DNA of 64,000 nucleotides. Source: Picochlorum sp. 'celeri' (Eukaryota > Chlorophyta > Trebouxiophyceae). Where the stretch lies: NCBI GenBank assembly GCA_010909725.1, contig JAACMV010000008.1, positions 186,001 through 250,000 on the forward strand, in the 5' to 3' direction. This document shows, in pieces, positions 59,933 through 64,000 of the stretch; within the stretch, counting starts at the first letter, position 1, and each line of letters begins with the position of its first letter. The position numbers and the translations under genes were made by a program. Below the pieces are notes generated by a model, which made no database searches, was not told the DNA's origin, and was given only the letters and a program-made list of their open reading frames with translations.

Positions 59933-62671
59933 ATGTCTGATTTGGATGAATCTGTACAAGATGGGCGGACAGAGTCGTATTCCTCCACAGACGAGTCGCT
60001 TGTCGACGTGGTGGAGCGGAATAGCGATGAACAGCTACCTACTGATCGGATAATTGATTTAAGTATTGAATGCAATACAAAGGAGAACGAGGATGAGAAG
60101 GCCACGTCGATGACATGTACCAACACAGTGGACAGTTGCAGTGACGTTTCAGAAAATACTGGAGGGGCTCGTGCTGCTTCACGGAATCCATATAGTACTA
60201 GTGTTGCATGGAAATTATGCATGCAGGAACGATACTCAGAATGCCTGCGGGTGTTGGATGAAGAGGGGCTTTTGCATTGCCCTCGTGCTGGGCAGGAGTT
60301 GCAGGTGGATGCCCTGTGTCTGCAAGGGATTTGTCATGTTGAAGGCCATGGGCAGCGGGCGCATGCCCTTGCGTGCTTTGCTGGAGCTTTGGCACGGGAT
60401 CCGATGCATACAAGGTCTCTGATGTATTATGCGACGCTTCAAAAGGAGGCAAAGAAGTTTGATGTTGCACTTGAGATGATTGAAAAAGCGTACAATACGG
60501 TGTGCATGGGGGATGATAGTGATGGGTGTTTTCGGCCGTCGAAAGATGATGTGTGCCATGTATATGCCAATATATTAACTGATGCTGGCACGGAGGATAA
60601 GCTGCAGGGGAAGGACGGATGGGAGGATAAATACAGAAAGTCTATAGAATTGTGTCCTAGGCATGCTCCTGCACACTACAATCTAGGTGTGGCTGCAGCA
60701 GAAGCGGACGATATGCATAAAGCAATAGAATGGTATCAACGTGCTGTGGAGATTCATCCTGGGTATGTCGAGGCTTTGTGCAATATGGGGGTGGCACAAC
60801 AGCAGCTTGGTAGATTGGAAGATGCTATAGAATCGTATCAAAAGGCATACAATTTGGCGCCCACTGTAGACATGGTTGTCAAGAATTTGGCTGTTGCATT
60901 GAACTTGTATGGAACAGAAGTAAAAGATGTGCGAGGGGATTTGCAGGAGGCTATCAGGTTGTATGAGAAGGCTGTGTCAATTTTGCCAACATGTGTTGAA
61001 GCGTTGTACAATCTTGGGGTTGCGTATGCTGAAGCTGGGGATATTGATAAAGCAATATTTGCCTACCGTTGTACGATACGAGAGAATAATACATGTGCGG
61101 AGGCGCACAATAATCTGGGTGTTCTGTATAGAATGAAGGGACAGATGCACTTGGCATTGGCATCCTATGAAGCTGCCCTTGAAGCTCGACCAGATTTTCC
61201 TCAAGGGTTGAATAATGTAGCGGTCATGTATACTCAACAAGGAAAAGCATCTATGGCCTTTAATGTACTACAGGCTGCCATTATGGCGGATCAAACCTAT
61301 GCCGAGGCGTGGAACAATCTTGGTGTGTTGCAGAGGGATGTGGGAGAAGCACAAGCTGCCTTGGAGAGTTATAGGAAATGTTGCGCTCTGGAGCCTCAGA
61401 ATCGTAATGCTGGACAGAACTTACTTTTAGGTCTGAACTATTTGTATGATGGAAACGAAAGGGAAATCTGCGAGGCACACATGCAATGGGGTGTCAAGTT
61501 TCGGGAGCTGCATCCAATGCTGCCTGTGTGTGATAAGGATGCGCGAAGGAATCACAAAAAAATACGGCTTGGTTACGTATCTCCAGACTTTTTCATCCAC
61601 TCAGTGTCATTCTTTGCTGAAGCACCCATCAAGAGTTTCAACAGAGGATTGTTCGAGGTGACTATATATTCTGTGTGTGCCAACCCTGATGAAAAGACTG
61701 CACGGCTTCAACGTGAGGTTGAATCATACGGGGGCATATGGAAGGATGTTTCTTCATTATCGGAGAGCCAGTTGGCTGATGTTGTACGGAGTGATGAGAT
61801 TGATATTCTGATCGATTTGACTGGCCACACTGCTAATAATAGGCTGGGAACCTTTGCCATGAAGCCAGCACCTGTGCAGGTGACATGGATTGGATATCCC
61901 AATACCACAGGCCTTGAAACAATGGACTATAGAATAACGGACTCTTTATGCGACCCAGTGGATACAAAACAGCAATATAGTGAAAAGCTGGTCAGACTGG
62001 ACAATTTCTTCCTTTGCTACACGCCATGTCCAGAAGTGCCGTGTGTTGCTCCCTTGCCAGCAGACACCAATGGATACGTCACATTTGGATCATTCAACGC
62101 ATTAGCAAAGCAGACTCCAGATGTGCTGAGAACATGGTCAAAAATCCTCTGTAGCGTACCTAATTCGAGGTTGGTCATGAAGAATAAACCATTTGCTTGC
62201 GAATCAGTCAAGCAAAAATACTGGCACATGTTTGAAGAGTTGGGCATCTCACGAGATCGCATCGACCTTCTACCATTGGCGCCCACAACAGAGAGACACC
62301 TCGATCAGTATTCTATGATTGACATTTGCTTGGATCCGTTCCCATACGCGGGAACAACAACAACCGCAGAGGCCTTGTACATGGGAGTTCCCTGCCTCAC
62401 AATGAGAGGCAATGGTCATGCCCATAATGTTGGTGTCAGCATGATTACCCACGTCGGACTGGGCGATGAATGGATCGCTGAATCAAAGCAGGACTATATC
62501 AACAAGGCCAAAGAAGCTGCCAGTAATATACAAGCATTAGGGCACCTTCGCTCGTCGCTGAGGAGTCTCATGTCTTCCTCTCCAGTGTGCAATGTCTCTC
62601 TTTTTATGGACAATTTCGAAAGAAAACTCTCAGGCATGTGGGATGACTACCTAGCATCCCCATCCATTTGA
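59933..62671 (+). CDS. SPY: SPINDLY/OGT-type protein O-glycosyltransferase
   Basis: 912 aa from the ATG at 59933, which sits two bases after a TTTTCCCTTACAG acceptor-like sequence, so a spliced 5' UTR is likely. Residues ~75-520 contain about eleven TPRs (for example AIEWYQRAVEIHPGYVEALCNMGVAQQQLG, IFAYRCTIRENNTCAEAHNNLGVL). Residues ~540-910 are the GT41 catalytic region: IRLGYVSPDFFIHSVSFF, DILIDLTGHTANNRLGTFAMKPAPVQVTWIGYPNTTG, YVTFGSFNALAKQTPDVL, and LDPFPYAGTTTTAEALYMGVP. The plant SPY protein O-fucosylates Ser/Thr of nuclear and cytosolic proteins. The domain layout resembles SPY more than animal OGT. Confidence 0.93.
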   Translation: MSDLDESVQDGRTESYSSTDESLVDVVERNSDEQLPTDRIIDLSIECNTKENEDEKATSMTCTNTVDSCSDVSENTGGARAASRNPYSTSVAWKLCMQERYSECLRVLDEEGLLHCPRAGQELQVDALCLQGICHVEGHGQRAHALACFAGALARDPMHTRSLMYYATLQKEAKKFDVALEMIEKAYNTVCMGDDSDGCFRPSKDDVCHVYANILTDAGTEDKLQGKDGWEDKYRKSIELCPRHAPAHYNLGVAAAEADDMHKAIEWYQRAVEIHPGYVEALCNMGVAQQQLGRLEDAIESYQKAYNLAPTVDMVVKNLAVALNLYGTEVKDVRGDLQEAIRLYEKAVSILPTCVEALYNLGVAYAEAGDIDKAIFAYRCTIRENNTCAEAHNNLGVLYRMKGQMHLALASYEAALEARPDFPQGLNNVAVMYTQQGKASMAFNVLQAAIMADQTYAEAWNNLGVLQRDVGEAQAALESYRKCCALEPQNRNAGQNLLLGLNYLYDGNEREICEAHMQWGVKFRELHPMLPVCDKDARRNHKKIRLGYVSPDFFIHSVSFFAEAPIKSFNRGLFEVTIYSVCANPDEKTARLQREVESYGGIWKDVSSLSESQLADVVRSDEIDILIDLTGHTANNRLGTFAMKPAPVQVTWIGYPNTTGLETMDYRITDSLCDPVDTKQQYSEKLVRLDNFFLCYTPCPEVPCVAPLPADTNGYVTFGSFNALAKQTPDVLRTWSKILCSVPNSRLVMKNKPFACESVKQKYWHMFEELGISRDRIDLLPLAPTTERHLDQYSMIDICLDPFPYAGTTTTAEALYMGVPCLTMRGNGHAHNVGVSMITHVGLGDEWIAESKQDYINKAKEAASNIQALGHLRSSLRSLMSSSPVCNVSLFMDNFERKLSGMWDDYLASPSI

Positions 62672-62711
62672 TTATTATTATTATTTATCTAGTAAAAGTT
62701 ATTCTGAGTGT

Positions 62712-63790
62712 ATGCTTGTGATTCTATTCGATATTCACGCATGGACGGGTGGAGGTCCTGGAGGGATGTCCTCCCAACCTCCTCAAGGATTAGACGTCAA
62801 CGAATTCATCAGACACGTACGGGCTATTATGGCGATACTTATATGAAATAGCACTCATGAATGAATTACTTAATGCAGTTGTGCGTGTTTATCAGAGCTC
62901 TAGGGCTGCAACGGGATGATTTAAACATGTCTGTCTTTTTAGTCGACTCGTCTGGAGACTCTCCAGCAAACGTGCTGTTGGGGTCCACGTTACACGACTG
63001 CCAGGGAAGCGATGCAAATGATACTGCTAGTAAAGAGGTACCTGGATCGAACGATGTATGTGACACCCTGATCGAGAGGCTACGGGATATTATTGTAGAC
63101 AAACAGAAGAGCACAACAGACAGCAGGGCTGGTCCTCCTCCATGGGGAAGTGCCTTGGTGCAAGCATTATGCCACGTGAAAAAACATTCTATACGTCAAA
63201 TAGAGCAGAATGATGTGGGCGTAGAAAGCTCTCGTATTCTTTGTATAGCAACCTCTCAGGATGACTCATCCAAGTATCTGACATTCATGAATGCAGTCTT
63301 TGCATCACAAGTATGTTGTATATCCTTTTGTCTCTCCTACGATATGCAATGCCATCGTCCTGTATAATAATAATAATGATTTACGGATGCAGAGAGATGG
63401 AATTCTGATCGATTGCTGCCATCTCGGATCGAAAGATTCGTCGTTATTCCAGCAAGCCTGTCTGCTCACAGGCGGCTTGCACATGAGACCAGCACGCCCC
63501 CAGTCACTCTTAGAATACCTCATGGTACGCCTCCTTGTTTGCAATAGACGATGGATTCATCAATGAATAACATTATATCAACATATACACGCACGCAGAC
63601 CGCATATATAGCTGATGAAGACGTACGAAAAGACCTCAGGTATCCCTCAGCACAGGGCATTGACTTTCGAGCATCGTGCTTCTGCCATCACACATTAATC
63701 GACATGGGCTACGTATGCAGCGTATGCCTCTCCGTCTTTTGCGAAAAACACTCAATATGTCTTACATGTGGTTCAGAATTTACTATTTAA
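62712..63790 (+). CDS. TFB4: TFIIH subunit TFB4 (p34/GTF2H3), four exons
   Basis: Model join(62712..62816,62879..63310,63393..63524,63599..63790), 286 aa, all in phase, introns 62, 82 and 74 nt. The vWA-like N-terminal domain starts LVILFDIHAW and includes IRHLCVFIRALGLQRDDL. The conserved core RDGILIDCCHLGSKDSSLFQQACLLTGG lies in exon 3. Exon 4 encodes the C4 zinc module: CFCHHTLIDMGYVCSVCLSVFC then CLTCGSEF. TFB4 pairs with p44/SSL1 in the TFIIH core for transcription initiation and nucleotide-excision repair. Length is close to human p34 (308 aa). Confidence 0.96.
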
Positions 63791-63805
63791 TACACTCTAT
63801 GGTTT

Positions 63806-64000
63806 TCAAACCCATTTTTTTAGTCTATCAGCATATGCCTTGCGTTGTTTCTCCACCATATCTGGGTGCTTCTCAGCCAGATTGTAATACTTTAGGTACC
63901 CATCCCACGGAGCCACCTTTAACCGCGCTCTATCTGCAATTAATTTTTGAACCCGCGCTGCAAAATCAGCCGCGCTCTCATGCTCCATTTTCGTCTGCGG
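63806..64000 (-). CDS. C-terminus of an LPEAT1/LPCAT-like acyltransferase (cut by window edge)
   Basis: Only the last ~65 codons are in the window; the frame stays open to the edge, so the internal ATG at 63988 is probably not the start. The segment SAADFAARVQKLIADRARLKVAPWDGYLKYY followed by HPDMVEKQRKAYADRL resembles the C-terminal region of plant lysophosphatidylethanolamine acyltransferase LPEAT1 (a VPWDGYLKY block, recalled from memory). No catalytic HX4D motif is visible here. The stop is 15 bp from the TFB4 stop (convergent). Confidence 0.55.
   Translation of the reverse strand, partial: PQTKMEHESAADFAARVQKLIADRARLKVAPWDGYLKYYNLAEKHPDMVEKQRKAYADRLKKWV

Noticed and set aside
1..64000. 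tRNA, rRNA, CRISPR, transposon or viral sequences
   Set aside because: No cloverleaf with A/B boxes, rRNA blocks, spaced repeats, transposase with terminal repeats, or viral genes were recognised by eye.

Overview
This is a gene-dense nuclear segment from a unicellular photosynthetic eukaryote. GT-AG introns are 39 to about 225 nt, usually one or two per gene and close to the 5' end, with donors mostly GTACGT, GTATGT or GTGCGT. Genes sit tens of bases apart and convergent pairs nearly touch. The cargo is eukaryotic: APC/C, TFIIH, retromer, AATF/Bfr2, eS8, TBC GAP. A cyanobacterial-type MPBQ/MSBQ methyltransferase, bacterial-type organellar IleRS and bL35, a plastid-like MscS channel, SPINDLY, an AtPH1-like PH protein and an LPEAT1-like C-terminus point to an alga. 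The plastid precursors I can read carry transit peptides without an obvious signal peptide, which favours a primary plastid, perhaps a small green (prasinophyte-like) alga. I cannot fix the lineage without a search.

Layout. 0.05-5 kb: an orphan protein, a kelch/coiled-coil protein and a TTL-family ligase with an N-terminal signal segment. 5-8.6 kb: an apparent iron module made of an acidic-repeat membrane protein, a thioredoxin-like [2Fe-2S] protein and an FTR1 permease, with inverted repeats and Fe-response-element-like hexamers in their promoters. 9-16 kb: MscS channel, tocopherol/plastoquinone methyltransferase, stomatin-like protein, TM9SF nonaspanin. 16-24.4 kb: SlyD-FKBP/MsrA fusion, PH/WW protein, beta-mannosidase, APC8/CDC23, PSMG3-like chaperone. 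24.6-28.8 kb: a possible tiny spliced gene, a KH protein, and a striking SPX-RING-FCP1-PHOSPHO four-domain fusion. 28.8-31.4 kb: the only long stretch without an obvious gene; it holds a possible unresolved spliced gene, a diverged duplicated block, a short tandem repeat and a strong nested hairpin.

31.4-44 kb: NAD kinase, VPS29, TBC GAP, an HTH protein with a poly-His run, a single-TM orphan, a papain-like protease and IleRS. 44-50 kb: pyruvate carboxylase, SDR, SYLF protein. 50-54 kb: RPAP2/Rtr1, then divergently transcribed bL35 and eS8. 54-58.5 kb: type II membrane glycosyltransferase-like protein, a frameshifted PDI-like thioredoxin, and five-exon AATF/Bfr2. 59-64 kb: an orphan, SPINDLY, TFIIH TFB4, and the C-terminus of an LPEAT-like acyltransferase cut by the window edge.

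Many genes are spliced, so single ORFs understate them. Splice joins below were read by hand from GT-AG sites, phase and family homology. No alignment or search was run.
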